64,000 nucleotides of DNA from Bacteroidales bacterium (GCA_013138975.1 WTBR01000104.1:39603-103602), one strand, 5' to 3'; positions 53,712 through 63,598 are shown, counted from the first letter of the stretch. The notes: generated by a model from the letters alone, not told the origin. Made by a program: numbers and translations.

Positions 53712-55707
53712 GTAAGAGGTCTTCATATTGTTCACGGATTGTTTCCATCTCTTCAAGATTTTGACGCATCTCCTCTTCCTTTTCCTGCATTAATTGCGTT
53801 TGCTCTTCGAACTTTTTAATCAATCCAGAACTATTCTCATTCATTCTAATAATATTCAGATTATTGGCAATATTATCAGCAATCCTTTTTATAAATTCTA
53901 CTTCAATTTCAGTAAATTTTTTGAAGCTGGCTAACTCAATAATCCCGAATACCTTCTCATCAATACTTAAAGGTACTACAAGAAGCGATTCCGGTTGCGA
54001 TTCTCCAAGACCTGATTCAATTTTTATATAATTCTCGGGAACATTATTAATTACCATTAGCCTGTTTTCGGTAAATGATACACCAACAATGCCGGTAGAA
54101 ACATGAATTTTTGCTTTATCTTTTCTTATATCATTACTACAACCATAATCTGCTATTAGCTCAAGGATAGGTTCGATATCATCTTCATCGCTTAACATAT
54201 ATAAAACACCAAAAGTAGCATTCACATAACTAATGAGCTGTGTCAATACATTTGAACTTAGAGCTTTAAAATCATTCTTATTATCAGCTAGAATATCATT
54301 AATTTTATTCATTCCAATATTTATCCAACCTTGCTCTTTTTCCTTTTCCTGATGCTTTAATAGCTGATTATGTTGTTCCTGCAATTCTTTTGTTCGTTCA
54401 TTTATATTTCCTTCAAGATTTTCTTTTTCCAAAGTTAAGGCATCACTTAATTTCTCATTCTGGTTTAAAGCCTTTGCAGATTTAATTGTAATGGTTATGG
54501 ATTGAATTAACATAAATGCTACTAATCCATATGGAGCCACATATGCACTTTGAATAAGGCCCATACTACTTAGTATATCGTTAATTGCTGTCGCATACAG
54601 AATAAACATTCCTATAAAAGTAAAAAAGGCAGTTTGTCTTCGTCGAATAGCTGACACTAATAGTACACCAAATGTAAGGTAAAGACCAAAAAAACCAATA
54701 TATATCTCGAAAATCAATCGAAATCTACCGTAAAATACTGCGGGAGTAAAAAACACCAATAATGTAACAAGAATACCAGAAACAATGATAACGTTCTTCA
54801 TTATTTTAGGAAAATCAACTTTAAATAAACTATAAAAAAACAATGCAAATAGAGGTACAGTGCCAAAACCTGAAAAATTATCAAGTTTCATTAAAAATTC
54901 CCAATTTATATTCGGAAACATATAAGTTATGATTCTATCACTAGTAGTTACATTACGCAATGCCATTACAATACATACAACACCAAAATAAAAATTCGAA
55001 GTGTCTTTTCTTCGGAATAAATACATATTCAAATGATTAATTCCTATAACGATAATTATACCTAAAATTATCAGATTAAGAATATCCTTTGACCTAGTTT
55101 CGCTTCTTAAATTTTCATGTATACCAAAAAAGATTGGCCGTTGCATACCTGCACGTTGATGACTAAAATTAGATACTTGGAAAATTACTTCTATTTCTTC
55201 TGTATTTTCTTTCTCAGGATCTAATATAAACGGTATATCCTGATATTTAAAATTAGGCTCAGATGTGTATTTATCTACTCCAACTTTACCAACTTCAGTC
55301 ATTAGTTTCCCGTTAATCCATAATTTATAATTACAAAAAACGGTCGTTATTTTTAATCCGTAAATTGTTTCAGTTGTGTCTGCTTGTTTTTTAATTATTA
55401 ATCTGTATGTAGCATAACCTTCATTTGGTATATTAACACTATCTATTTTATATTTTGTCCAAGGTTTTGGAATTTTAACAAAGATCGGGTTCAATTTACC
55501 CTCATCAGCCTTAAAATCTTTAGGTTCTAGCAACTGATTCCAATAAAATTCGCAATTCCCTTGCAATATTATGGATTGAGCTTTTTGAATATCAACCTGT
55601 TCCAGATTAAGTATTCCATTCTCTATATTATAATTTTCGTTTGAAGCAGTTACTGTAAAACATATAAACCACAGAATAGCAGCCAATAAAAGAATCCGTA
55701 TTTTCAT
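53695..55707 (-). CDS. 7TM-DISM membrane sensor with GAF domain, no output enzyme
   Basis: A 670-residue membrane protein from ATG 55707. Signal peptide, extracellular beta-sandwich of the 7TMR-DISM type (residues 25-195), seven helices (about 210-410; GIIIVIGINHLNMYLFRRKDTSNFYFG is the start of the block), coiled coil (residues 415-455), a GAF domain (about 465-615; GILYMLSD-type FGVLYMLSDEDD and MVINNVPENYI), and a second coiled coil at the C-terminus. There is no histidine-kinase, GGDEF or cyclase domain. It probably signals through a partner protein. Confidence 0.82.
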   Translation of the reverse strand: MKIRILLLAAILWFICFTVTASNENYNIENGILNLEQVDIQKAQSIILQGNCEFYWNQLLEPKDFKADEGKLNPIFVKIPKPWTKYKIDSVNIPNEGYATYRLIIKKQADTTETIYGLKITTVFCNYKLWINGKLMTEVGKVGVDKYTSEPNFKYQDIPFILDPEKENTEEIEVIFQVSNFSHQRAGMQRPIFFGIHENLRSETRSKDILNLIILGIIIVIGINHLNMYLFRRKDTSNFYFGVVCIVMALRNVTTSDRIITYMFPNINWEFLMKLDNFSGFGTVPLFALFFYSLFKVDFPKIMKNVIIVSGILVTLLVFFTPAVFYGRFRLIFEIYIGFFGLYLTFGVLLVSAIRRRQTAFFTFIGMFILYATAINDILSSMGLIQSAYVAPYGLVAFMLIQSITITIKSAKALNQNEKLSDALTLEKENLEGNINERTKELQEQHNQLLKHQEKEKEQGWINIGMNKINDILADNKNDFKALSSNVLTQLISYVNATFGVLYMLSDEDDIEPILELIADYGCSNDIRKDKAKIHVSTGIVGVSFTENRLMVINNVPENYIKIESGLGESQPESLLVVPLSIDEKVFGIIELASFKKFTEIEVEFIKRIADNIANNLNIIRMNENSSGLIKKFEEQTQLMQEKEEEMRQNLEEMETIREQYEDLLQKNEQ

Positions 55708-56084
55708 AATGTATTGTTTATAATAGATCACCTAAAACTAATCATTTTTATGAAAATCACGAAAAATTTATCAAAGAAATCTATATTGGTAATAATTTGA
55801 ACCAAAATATATAGCAATAATTACGATAGAAAAATTAGTTACTTACGAATAAAAAACTTTTCCACCAGTTAACAAAATTACTAAACATTTTAATAACTAT
55901 TTAATAAAAGTTATTAAAGAGAACATTTATTCAATAATTATGTTGTACAACAGAATTTTATACCATATTTTTGAAAATATTTTTAACGGCAGCATGATTA
56001 ACATGCTCTATTTTAAATAACTAAAACGAGTAGATACTCAAAAATAGTATTAAACGATAATTACTAATTAAAACTAAATTAAAA
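55708..56084 (+). promoter_or_regulatory. Divergent intergenic region with hppA promoter
   Basis: TTG (55943-55945), 20 bases, TATTTTTG (55966-55973) fits the Bacteroidota consensus with a leader of about 105 bases before hppA. The rest is AT-rich with no gene. Confidence 0.5.
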
Positions 56085-58406
56085 ATGGGAAGTATTTTTT
56101 GGTTTATCCCTTTCGCATCGGTCTTAGCATTGATCTTTGCTTGGTTCTTTTTCAAGAATATGATGAAGAACTCTGAAGGAACAGACAAAATGAAAGAAAT
56201 TGCACAACACGTACGTGATGGTGCTATGGCTTATTTAAGTAGACAGTATAAAGTAGTAGGAATAGTATTTATTGTATTATTCTTTATTCTATTAATGCTA
56301 GCTTATTTTGGAGTACAAAATCCTTTTGTGCCAGTTGCTTTCTTAACTGGAGGTTTCTTCTCTGGTTTATGTGGTTACTTAGGAATGCGTACAGCAACTT
56401 ATGCATCAGCAAGAACTGCACATGGAGCATCTCAATCATTAAATAAAGGATTGAAAATTGCTTTTCGTAGTGGAGCTGTAATGGGTCTGGTAGTTGTAGG
56501 TTTTGGTTTATTAGACATTAGCCTTTGGTGGGTTATTCTTAATAAAGTAGTTTATACTGCAGAACATATGCAAGAAGGAATGCATGCACTTGGTTTAACA
56601 TTTGTACATAGTGATCCATCCTATGTTGTTGATGGAATTATCACAGAAGCAGGACAAAAGGTAAAACTAATTGAGATTACTGCAACTATGTTAACATTCG
56701 GTATGGGTGCATCTACTCAAGCATTATTTGCTCGTGTTGGTGGTGGTATCTTTACTAAAGCCGCTGATGTTGGAGCTGATTTAGTAGGTAAAGTTGAAGC
56801 TGGAATTCCTGAGGATGATCCTCGTAACCCTGCAACTATTGCTGATAACGTTGGTGATAATGTAGGTGATGTTGCCGGTATGGGTGCTGACTTATACGAG
56901 TCTTATGCTGGTTCAATACTTGCTACCGCTGCATTAGGTGCTGCTCTTCCTCTTATTTCAGGAATTGATCCTGTAAAAGCAATTGTTGCTCCGATGTTTG
57001 TTGCTGCCTTAGGTATAATCCTTTCTATTATAGGAATATTTATGGTTCGCACAAAAGAATCTGCAACTCAAAAAACATTGTTAAATGCCTTGTTATTTGG
57101 AACAGGTGGTAGTTCTGTTTTAATTCTAATTGCTGTAGCGATAATGGCATATATAGGATTCATTGATTGGGGAATATTTGGTGCTGTAACTGTAGGTTTA
57201 GCTGCAGGTGTTATTATTGGACAAGGAACAGAATATTATACTTCCGATGAATATGGACCAACAAAAGGTATAGCTAATCAGGCTCAACAAGGTCCTGCTA
57301 CAACCATTATTGATGGTATTGCTATTGGCATGTACTCTACATGGATTCCTGTATTAACAATTGTATTAGCAATTATTGGTGCTTATGGATTCGCAGGTGG
57401 ATTTGAGAACTTCTCAATGGGTGTTTATGGTATTGGATTTGCTGCTGTTGGTATGTTATCAACATTAGGAATTACATTAGCAACTGATGCTTTTGGTCCA
57501 ATAGCTGATAACGCTGGTGGTAATGCAGAAATGGCTAAACTTCCAAAAGAAGTAAGAGAGCGTACTGATGCTTTAGATATGTTAGGAAATACAACTGCTG
57601 CAACGGGTAAAGGTTTTGCAATTGGTTCTGCTGCTTTAACTGCTATGGCATTATTAGCTGCATACATCGAAGAAGTAAGATTGTGGTTAGGAAAACTTGC
57701 AGATTCTAGTGCAGAAGGTTTTAGACAAGTTGGTGATACTTTATTTTATACTGATCATGCACCTGTTGTTGAGCAAGGGCAAAAAGCTGTTGAATTAGCA
57801 AGCGCAACTATTCATGATTTCGTTTATGCTTATGATCTTACAATATTCAACCCAATGTTAATAGGTGGTTTATTCTTAGGTGCTATGATGGCATTTGTAT
57901 TTAGTGCAATGACTATGAAAGCTGTTGGTCGTGCTGCTGGTGCAATGGTTGATGAAGTTCGTCGTCAATTTAAGTCTATTCCTGGAATTATGGAAGGTAC
58001 AGGAAAACCTGATTATGCTCGTTGCGTTGAGATTTCAACTCGTGGAGCACAAAGAGAAATGTTAGTTCCCTCATTATTAGCTATTGCTGTTCCAATTATT
58101 GTTGGAGTTATATTAGGCGTAGCTGGTGTTATTGGTTTATTAATGGGTGGACTTGTAACAGGATTTACTTTAGCAAGTATGTTAAATAACTCTGGTGGTG
58201 CTTGGGATAATGCTAAAAAATACGTTGAAAAAGGGAATCTTGGTGGAAAAGGTAGCGAAACTCACAAAGCAAGTGTTGTTGGTGATACTGTTGGTGATCC
58301 TTTTAAAGATACTTCAGGACCATCATTGAATATACTTATTAAACTTATGACTATGGTTTCAGTTGTTATGGCTGGATTAACCGTTGCTGTAGGTTTCTTT
58401 GCATAA
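56085..58406 (+). CDS. hppA: Membrane-bound pyrophosphatase (ion-pumping)
   Basis: A 773-residue integral membrane enzyme that couples pyrophosphate hydrolysis to ion transport. The signature block DVGADLVGKVEAGIPEDDPRNPATIADNVGDNVGD holds the Mg-PPi-binding Asp residues; the second catalytic part is GGAWDNAKKYVE and GDTVGDPFKDTSGPS. In GNTTAATGKG the position that is Lys in K+-independent enzymes is Ala, so a K+-dependent type is expected, usually Na+-pumping. That is inference from the family. Followed by a strong terminator. Confidence 0.95.
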   Translation: MGSIFWFIPFASVLALIFAWFFFKNMMKNSEGTDKMKEIAQHVRDGAMAYLSRQYKVVGIVFIVLFFILLMLAYFGVQNPFVPVAFLTGGFFSGLCGYLGMRTATYASARTAHGASQSLNKGLKIAFRSGAVMGLVVVGFGLLDISLWWVILNKVVYTAEHMQEGMHALGLTFVHSDPSYVVDGIITEAGQKVKLIEITATMLTFGMGASTQALFARVGGGIFTKAADVGADLVGKVEAGIPEDDPRNPATIADNVGDNVGDVAGMGADLYESYAGSILATAALGAALPLISGIDPVKAIVAPMFVAALGIILSIIGIFMVRTKESATQKTLLNALLFGTGGSSVLILIAVAIMAYIGFIDWGIFGAVTVGLAAGVIIGQGTEYYTSDEYGPTKGIANQAQQGPATTIIDGIAIGMYSTWIPVLTIVLAIIGAYGFAGGFENFSMGVYGIGFAAVGMLSTLGITLATDAFGPIADNAGGNAEMAKLPKEVRERTDALDMLGNTTAATGKGFAIGSAALTAMALLAAYIEEVRLWLGKLADSSAEGFRQVGDTLFYTDHAPVVEQGQKAVELASATIHDFVYAYDLTIFNPMLIGGLFLGAMMAFVFSAMTMKAVGRAAGAMVDEVRRQFKSIPGIMEGTGKPDYARCVEISTRGAQREMLVPSLLAIAVPIIVGVILGVAGVIGLLMGGLVTGFTLASMLNNSGGAWDNAKKYVEKGNLGGKGSETHKASVVGDTVGDPFKDTSGPSLNILIKLMTMVSVVMAGLTVAVGFFA

Positions 58407-58424
58407 AACAAATTTAATATATTT

Positions 58425-58456
58425 AAAAAGCCGGTTCATGATGAACCGGCTTTTTT
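58425..58456 (+). terminator. Terminator of hppA
   Basis: AAAAAGCCGGTTCAT / ATGAACCGGCTTTTT, nearly perfect 15-bp stem and T run. Confidence 0.9.
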
Positions 58457-58559
58457 ATTGATATTTTTCTACAAATTAAAATTGCTTGATGGCTTCATAG
58501 TTTATCCAAATATGTTTATATTTGGAGATAAAGCAATTACAAATCTAAATTATACAATT

Positions 58560-58853
58560 ATGGGTAAAGGCGATAAAAAAACTAAAAAAGGAAAAATAAC
58601 GATTGGTAGTTATGGGAAAAAAAGAAAGAAAAAGAAAAACATTTCGGCTATTAAACCCAAAGAAGTAGAGGTAAAAACTAAGATTACTCCAAAACCAAAG
58701 GCAGAAACAAAACCTAAAGTTGAAGCGAAGCCAAAAGCCGCTGCTAAACCAAAAACAGAAGTAAAAGAGAAAGCAACTCCTAAACCAAAGACAGAGGCGA
58801 AAACAACAACTAAAAAAGAAGAAACTAAGGCTAAACCAAAAAAAGAAGAATAA
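58560..58853 (+). CDS. 30S ribosomal protein THX with long Lys/Pro tail
   Basis: A 97-residue protein. Residues 1-26 match the small THX family (MGKGDKKTKKGKITIGSYGK), about 30 residues in other bacteria. The rest is a low-complexity tail of Lys/Pro/Ala/Glu repeats (PKPKAETKPKVEAKPK) not seen in the short form, and it may be an added disordered RNA- or ribosome-contact region. A longer frame from 58458 includes no coding character and is rejected. Confidence 0.82.
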   Translation: MGKGDKKTKKGKITIGSYGKKRKKKKNISAIKPKEVEVKTKITPKPKAETKPKVEAKPKAAAKPKTEVKEKATPKPKTEAKTTTKKEETKAKPKKEE

Positions 58854-58860
58854 ATATATC

Positions 58861-58909
58861 AGAATAGGCTTGATCCCTTTAGCTAAAGGGACAAAGCCTA
58901 TTCTTTTTT
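58861..58909. terminator. Cruciform-type bidirectional terminator
   Basis: Outer stem AGAATAGGCTT / AAGCCTATTCT with an inner stem TCCCTTT / AAAGGGA, then a T run. It overlaps the stop of the convergent TPR gene. Confidence 0.8.
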
Positions 58910-60217
58910 AGCACCCTCAAAGAATAACTCTTCTTCTAATAATCTTATTCGTTCTTTTGAATTTCCCAGTATTTTAGAATCAACAAAAAAAGATTTATCT
59001 GAATCTCCTTGCTCCAATTCCGCAGAATCAGGAACATTTGCTAAGCTTATATAAGCTTCATAACAATCTATAGCCATTTTCTTATCATCTAAATAGTAAT
59101 CGTATAACTGTCCCATTTTAAATGAAAGAATTGGAATTGCTTTATTTTTATACGCTAATTTCAAATACTTAAGAGACAAATCATATTCACCCTGATTAAG
59201 ATATACGTTTGCCATCTCAGAATAAATATTATATAATTCTTTGGGTAATGGGGAAAGTAAGCTTTTTGATTCTTTTAGATAATATATTCCATCCTTACCG
59301 TTTCCTGAACGCCCAAAAGCGCTCCCTAAATAAAAACACACTTCGGCATCGTTCTTATCTAATTCAAATGCTGTTTCTAATTCATTAATAGAATTTACAA
59401 ATTGCTTTTTTTCAAAATATACAAAGCCTTTATATTTGAAATTAAAAGAAGAACTATCTCCCAATTCCAATAATTTATTAAAAACAAGAATTGAAGAATC
59501 AAAATCTTTATTTAAATAATATGCATAAGCTTTTATCTTTAGTAATTGCTTATCATCCTTGAAATTTTCCAGCCCCTTATTGCTTACATTAATTGCTTTG
59601 GCAAAATTCCTTGTCGAATTATACAAATTCGCTAATTGCTGATACATTCCTAAATCATACGGATTAAGCCTAATTGCTGTCTCATAAGCATATATTGCAG
59701 GAATTGCAGGCATATTCATTTTACTTATACAATATCCTTGTTGTTTGTAATAATAAAAATTTTGAGGATCTATTTCAGATGCCTTTCTATAATAGAAAAC
59801 TGCTGATCCATACTCATGCATTTTTCTAAAAATATTGGATAAATTAACAATAGGTTCTATTTTAGTTGAGTCCCTAAGATATTGATTATAATAAATATTT
59901 ATAGCATCCTCATCTTTGCCAATAGCATCGTAAGTTGCTGCCAAAGTATTTTCAATTATCATATTTCCGGAATCCAACACATTAGCTAGCTCAAGAGCAT
60001 CTAGCGCATCAAAATATTTATATTTTGCCTGATATGATTTCCCTAAATAATAATACGCCTGCCAATTTAATGAATCCACTTCAAGTATTTGATCAGCTAC
60101 AACTATTGCAGAATCATACTGTGCCTTTAAAACTTTCAATTCAAGATCTTGAATTAAGTTTTGGGAATAACTATGTATAGAAATAATTAATCCAATAAAT
60201 GTTATAAATATCTTCAT
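58898..60217 (-). CDS. Exported tetratricopeptide repeat protein
   Basis: A 439-residue protein: signal peptide (residues 1-18) followed by about ten to eleven TPR units through residue 400 (WQAYYYLGKSYQAKYKYFDALDALELANVL; SIINELETAFELDKNDAEVCFYLGSAFG), forming a superhelical protein-binding scaffold. No enzyme domain. It lies 48 bases downstream of the M56 peptidase gene and likely belongs to the same regulated unit. Partner unknown. Confidence 0.85.
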   Translation of the reverse strand: MKIFITFIGLIISIHSYSQNLIQDLELKVLKAQYDSAIVVADQILEVDSLNWQAYYYLGKSYQAKYKYFDALDALELANVLDSGNMIIENTLAATYDAIGKDEDAINIYYNQYLRDSTKIEPIVNLSNIFRKMHEYGSAVFYYRKASEIDPQNFYYYKQQGYCISKMNMPAIPAIYAYETAIRLNPYDLGMYQQLANLYNSTRNFAKAINVSNKGLENFKDDKQLLKIKAYAYYLNKDFDSSILVFNKLLELGDSSSFNFKYKGFVYFEKKQFVNSINELETAFELDKNDAEVCFYLGSAFGRSGNGKDGIYYLKESKSLLSPLPKELYNIYSEMANVYLNQGEYDLSLKYLKLAYKNKAIPILSFKMGQLYDYYLDDKKMAIDCYEAYISLANVPDSAELEQGDSDKSFFVDSKILGNSKERIRLLEEELFFEGAKKE

Positions 60218-60265
60218 ATTACATTATTAAAAAAGCGGAGTAATATCCAACTTATAAATTTTTAT

Positions 60266-61567
60266 TTATTTTAAAAAAAATGCTATAGGAAATGTATATC
60301 TTATTGTTACAGGTTTCCCTTCTTTAAATCCCGGCTCCCACTTTGGAGAGGAGTTAATTACTCTCAATGCTTCTTTATCTAAATCAGGATCTGCACCCCT
60401 AACAACATTTGCATTAACAACTTTCCCTTTTGAGTTTATATCAAATTGTATAAATACCCTTCCGCTCACTTTATTCTTTTGAGCTTCGATAGGATATCTT
60501 AGATTTTCTTGTATAAACGACCTAAAAGAATCTGGAGTTCCTCCATTAAATTTAGGCAATACATCTACATTAAAGAAAACTTGCTCATCATTTTCATTTA
60601 CCATAGTTTTTATAGTATCCTGAGAACTTATACTAATTTCATTTGTTACTGTTCCATTTGCTTTTGCAAAATCTACAGAATTTACAAAAAAGAATAAAGC
60701 TCCAATTACAAAAGGAATTGCCAATGCAATTTTAATTTTCGATGTATTTTTTGATTTTATCATACTTAACATTTTTAAACGTTTTTTAGATAATGAATAA
60801 CTAAAGCTACTGGTTAAACCAACAAATCGATAGCCAACAACTTGGTTTAAGAGTAATTTTTGATAATCTAATTGATCATGACCGTTTTCCACTACAGCCT
60901 GATCTGCAAGATATTCATGAACTTCTCTGATTGATTTTCGATACCAATAAATGAAAGGATTAAACCAAAACAGAATAACAAGTACTTCAATTAAAATCAA
61001 ATCTAAAGAATGTAACTGAAAAGCATGCATTCGTTCATGAGCAATTACTTGCTCCATATCGTTTGATGAATACTTTTCAGGATTTATAATAATCCACTTA
61101 AAAAGTGAGAAAGGAACTACAGCATTTGGTGTTTGTACAATTCTATATTTACCATATCTCTTTGACTTATTCCGATAAATTATAACAACAATTCGTCCTA
61201 ATCCAAAAACAAAAAATACAGTTGAAATTACTATACCCAATATATAAATTGTACTTAGGCATTTAAATATGATTGTCCAAGTTAACTTCCCGGAATACGC
61301 ATAAATTATAAGCTCATTTATCTCATTATAACCTCTTTTAATTCCAGAGATTTCTTGAAGAATATTGTTTCCTGAAGAAAAATGATATGGAAACATTCCC
61401 AAATTAATATTCAAAAATGGGATTGTAACCGCAAATAAAAGAGAACTTAGTAAATACAATCTATTCATTTTAAAGAAGGTTTCTTTTTTAAGAAAAATCT
61501 TATAAAACATATAAAATATAGCTAGTGTTATAGCCGATTCTATTATATTTAAAATGTCAAAATTCAT
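60266..61567 (-). CDS. BlaR1/MecR1-type M56 peptidase with C-terminal TonB domain
   Basis: A 433-residue membrane protein. Four helices surround an M56 zinc protease: HERMHAFQLH (HExxH type), EYLADQAV third ligand. A periplasmic C-terminal domain (about residues 340-433) has the TonB fold (VSGRVFIQFDINSKGKVVNANVVRGADPDLDKEAL). No beta-lactam sensor domain is present, so it is not a classical BlaR1. It likely degrades the BlaI-type repressor upon a signal. It overlaps blaI by one base. Confidence 0.88.
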   Translation of the reverse strand: MNFDILNIIESAITLAIFYMFYKIFLKKETFFKMNRLYLLSSLLFAVTIPFLNINLGMFPYHFSSGNNILQEISGIKRGYNEINELIIYAYSGKLTWTIIFKCLSTIYILGIVISTVFFVFGLGRIVVIIYRNKSKRYGKYRIVQTPNAVVPFSLFKWIIINPEKYSSNDMEQVIAHERMHAFQLHSLDLILIEVLVILFWFNPFIYWYRKSIREVHEYLADQAVVENGHDQLDYQKLLLNQVVGYRFVGLTSSFSYSLSKKRLKMLSMIKSKNTSKIKIALAIPFVIGALFFFVNSVDFAKANGTVTNEISISSQDTIKTMVNENDEQVFFNVDVLPKFNGGTPDSFRSFIQENLRYPIEAQKNKVSGRVFIQFDINSKGKVVNANVVRGADPDLDKEALRVINSSPKWEPGFKEGKPVTIRYTFPIAFFLK

Positions 61568-61947
61568 TATTGATTTTCTTTACGTTTTTTAATTTCTTCT
61601 TCAACTATTTTCTTCATCTCTTCCAAATCCGATATCGAAACATCCTCCTCGTGAGCAAAAAATGATGCAAACTTTTTATACGAATTATTAAAATGTTTGC
61701 CCAAAATATGCTTGAATCTTCCTTTTCTATATCCTGAAGGTGAAACTAATGGATAATATTGATGTGTTTTACCAAATGCATTGTAAGCTACCATTTCTTT
61801 CTTTTCTAAAATTCTCACTATTGTTGAAACAGTATTATAGGCCGGCCGTGGTTCCGGGAACTGATCTAAGATATCTTTTACAAACGCTTTTTCGAGTTTC
61901 CAAAGATAATCCATTACCTGTTCTTCTGCTTTGGTTAATTCTTTCAT
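61567..61947 (-). CDS. BlaI/MecI/CopY-family transcriptional repressor
   Basis: A 126-residue winged-helix protein: LTKAEEQVMDYLWKLEKAFVKDIL, recognition helix in AYNTVSTIVRILEKKEMV, C-terminal helices for dimerisation and cleavage (FASFFAHEEDVSISDLEEMKKIVEEEI). First gene of the blaI-M56-TPR group; two operators lie just upstream. Confidence 0.9.
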   Translation of the reverse strand: MKELTKAEEQVMDYLWKLEKAFVKDILDQFPEPRPAYNTVSTIVRILEKKEMVAYNAFGKTHQYYPLVSPSGYRKGRFKHILGKHFNNSYKKFASFFAHEEDVSISDLEEMKKIVEEEIKKRKENQ

Positions 61948-61958
61948 TCTGTAAATAT

Positions 61959-61997
61959 AAACTAAACTATTTAGTTTTTCAACTAAAACTATTAGTT
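61959..61997 (-). promoter_or_regulatory. Two phased BlaI-type operators
   Basis: AAACTAA-N5-TTAGTTT (61959-61977) and AACTAA-N5-TTAGTT (61981-61997). The centres are 21 bases apart, two helix turns, and the pair lies between the blaI start and the divergent thioredoxin-like gene at 62126. Confidence 0.7.
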
Positions 61998-62125
61998 AAG
62001 CGCATATTACTTTGTTACAAAACTAATTCACTGACACTTATCCATATCAAATTTAAAGCTTTCTTTATTTAGCATTTTGCTAAAAAATGTTATATTTTTA
62101 GAAATTATATTAAATTATCATAAAC

Positions 62126-62641
62126 ATGAAGAAATATATTATTCTTATTTGTTTAATAATCGCTAGCTATATGTTAAATGCTCAAGAAATAAATAAAATT
62201 GAATATGATGAAATTGCCGAAGAAAATATATTAATGGCTTATTGCAATAAAGAAGGATTTACAGGTGATGATTTTAATTATTGGTTTCAGGATGAATACA
62301 AACATTATACTATTGACAAAGAAACATTAGAGTTATTAAACTCAGATTCATTTTCTTCGTTGCATATTAAAGCAGTAATGGGAACTTGGTGTGAAGATAG
62401 TCAGCGTGAAATACCACGAATCATTAAAATATTGGATCATCTTGATTACAATTTTGAAAACCTTACTATAATTGGTGTTGATAAAAATAAAGAAGCTGAA
62501 GGAACCAAAGTAGATCAACTAAATATTGAATTAGTTCCTACAATTATTTTTTATATTGATAATAAAGAAATTGGTAGGATTATTGAATCTCCGACAGAAA
62601 GTCTTGAAAAAGATATAACAAATATTATTATAGGGAATTAA
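62126..62641 (+). CDS. Thioredoxin-like protein, exported
   Basis: A 171-residue protein with a signal peptide (LICLIIASYMLNAQ) and a thioredoxin-like fold. The active-site region GTWCEDSQREIP has CxxS instead of CxxC, so a one-cysteine centre. VPTIIFYIDNKEIGRI carries the cis-Pro. It is transcribed divergently from the blaI operators and may be co-regulated. Substrate unknown. Confidence 0.75.
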   Translation: MKKYIILICLIIASYMLNAQEINKIEYDEIAEENILMAYCNKEGFTGDDFNYWFQDEYKHYTIDKETLELLNSDSFSSLHIKAVMGTWCEDSQREIPRIIKILDHLDYNFENLTIIGVDKNKEAEGTKVDQLNIELVPTIIFYIDNKEIGRIIESPTESLEKDITNIIIGN

Positions 62642-62706
62642 TATGCAACAGTAGTTGTAAAAAGCCGTCATTTATATACAAAAACAAACTTACAAACTCA
62701 AAAATC

Positions 62707-63201
62707 ATGGAAGAATACAAAGCTAGAAATACAAGTCAGGGATTAGGAATAGCTGGATTTGTATTGGGAATTCTTGCCCTTATTATTTCATTTATTCCGT
62801 GTATAGGGATACTTGCACTTGTGCCAGGGATACTTGCTGTAACCTTAAGTGCAATTGGTTATTTACAAGCCACCAAATTGAATACCTCAAAAGGGATAAT
62901 TATTGCCGCTTTAATTATTTCTATTTTAGGCTGTGGAAATGCTTTTCGCGTTTACAAAAACACTGCACCACACATTGAAAAATTCGGAAAAGAGATTCAA
63001 AAAGCCATTGACGAAGAATTAGATGAAGGTAACATGGAAGAGCTGGAAAGAGCGATGGAGAAACTTGAAGGGGAAATTGAAGAAATTACCGATGAAACAT
63101 TAAAAGATGTTAGTGATGCCGCAAGTGACGCTATTAGAGAAATAGCAGAAGAGGTTGAAAAAGCTGCTGACGAATTGGATGATATTGACGATGATGAATA
63201 A
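62707..63201 (+). CDS. DUF4190 domain membrane protein
   Basis: A 164-residue protein: two hydrophobic helices with small residues (LGIAGFVLGILALIISFIP, GIIIAALIISILGCGNA), the DUF4190 pattern, then a long acidic, coiled C-terminal tail (EELERAMEKLEGEIEEI). The last bases overlap the DUF2752 gene (63191). Function unknown. Confidence 0.8.
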   Translation: MEEYKARNTSQGLGIAGFVLGILALIISFIPCIGILALVPGILAVTLSAIGYLQATKLNTSKGIIIAALIISILGCGNAFRVYKNTAPHIEKFGKEIQKAIDEELDEGNMEELERAMEKLEGEIEEITDETLKDVSDAASDAIREIAEEVEKAADELDDIDDDE

Positions 63202-63598
63202 TATTTTTGGTTCTATACAGAAGGAACCATACCATATTATAAATTTATGTTTTGCCGGAATAATTATTATGATTTTTATTTATTCCGGCATTTTTTCAGC
63301 CGAAAAAGAAAACCACCCTATAAAATCTGCATGTAAAACAATAACAGGTGAACCCTGCAAAAGCACTGGTTTATCAAGAAGTTTTTCCGAAATAGTTAGA
63401 TTTAAATTTGAGAGTGCAAAATCATACAATAAATTTGGTATTAAAATTTTTCTATTCTTTTTAATCCAATTATTCTTACGGTTTATTTCTTCGCTATTTC
63501 TATATTATAAAATGTTAATACAAAAACGACTTATCATTTTAGATTCTCTAGTTTCATCCGGCTTATATCTTTATTGTTTTTGGGGAATTATCACTTAA
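63191..63598 (+). CDS. DUF2752 membrane protein
   Basis: A 135-residue protein from ATG 63191, overlapping the preceding gene by 11 bases (coupled translation). It contains a hydrophobic N-terminal helix and SACKTITGEPCKSTGLSRSF, the Cys-x7-9-Cys...GLTR pattern of DUF2752, with C-terminal helices. Function unknown. Confidence 0.7.
   Translation: MMNNIFGSIQKEPYHIINLCFAGIIIMIFIYSGIFSAEKENHPIKSACKTITGEPCKSTGLSRSFSEIVRFKFESAKSYNKFGIKIFLFFLIQLFLRFISSLFLYYKMLIQKRLIILDSLVSSGLYLYCFWGIIT

Noticed and set aside
53695..55707. Histidine kinase
   Set aside because: The end has no H-box, ATP-binding or response-regulator motif; after the GAF domain only a coiled coil remains.
60266..61567. Beta-lactam resistance sensor BlaR1
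   Set aside because: The penicillin-binding sensor domain is absent and a TonB-type domain is present instead, and no beta-lactamase gene is nearby.
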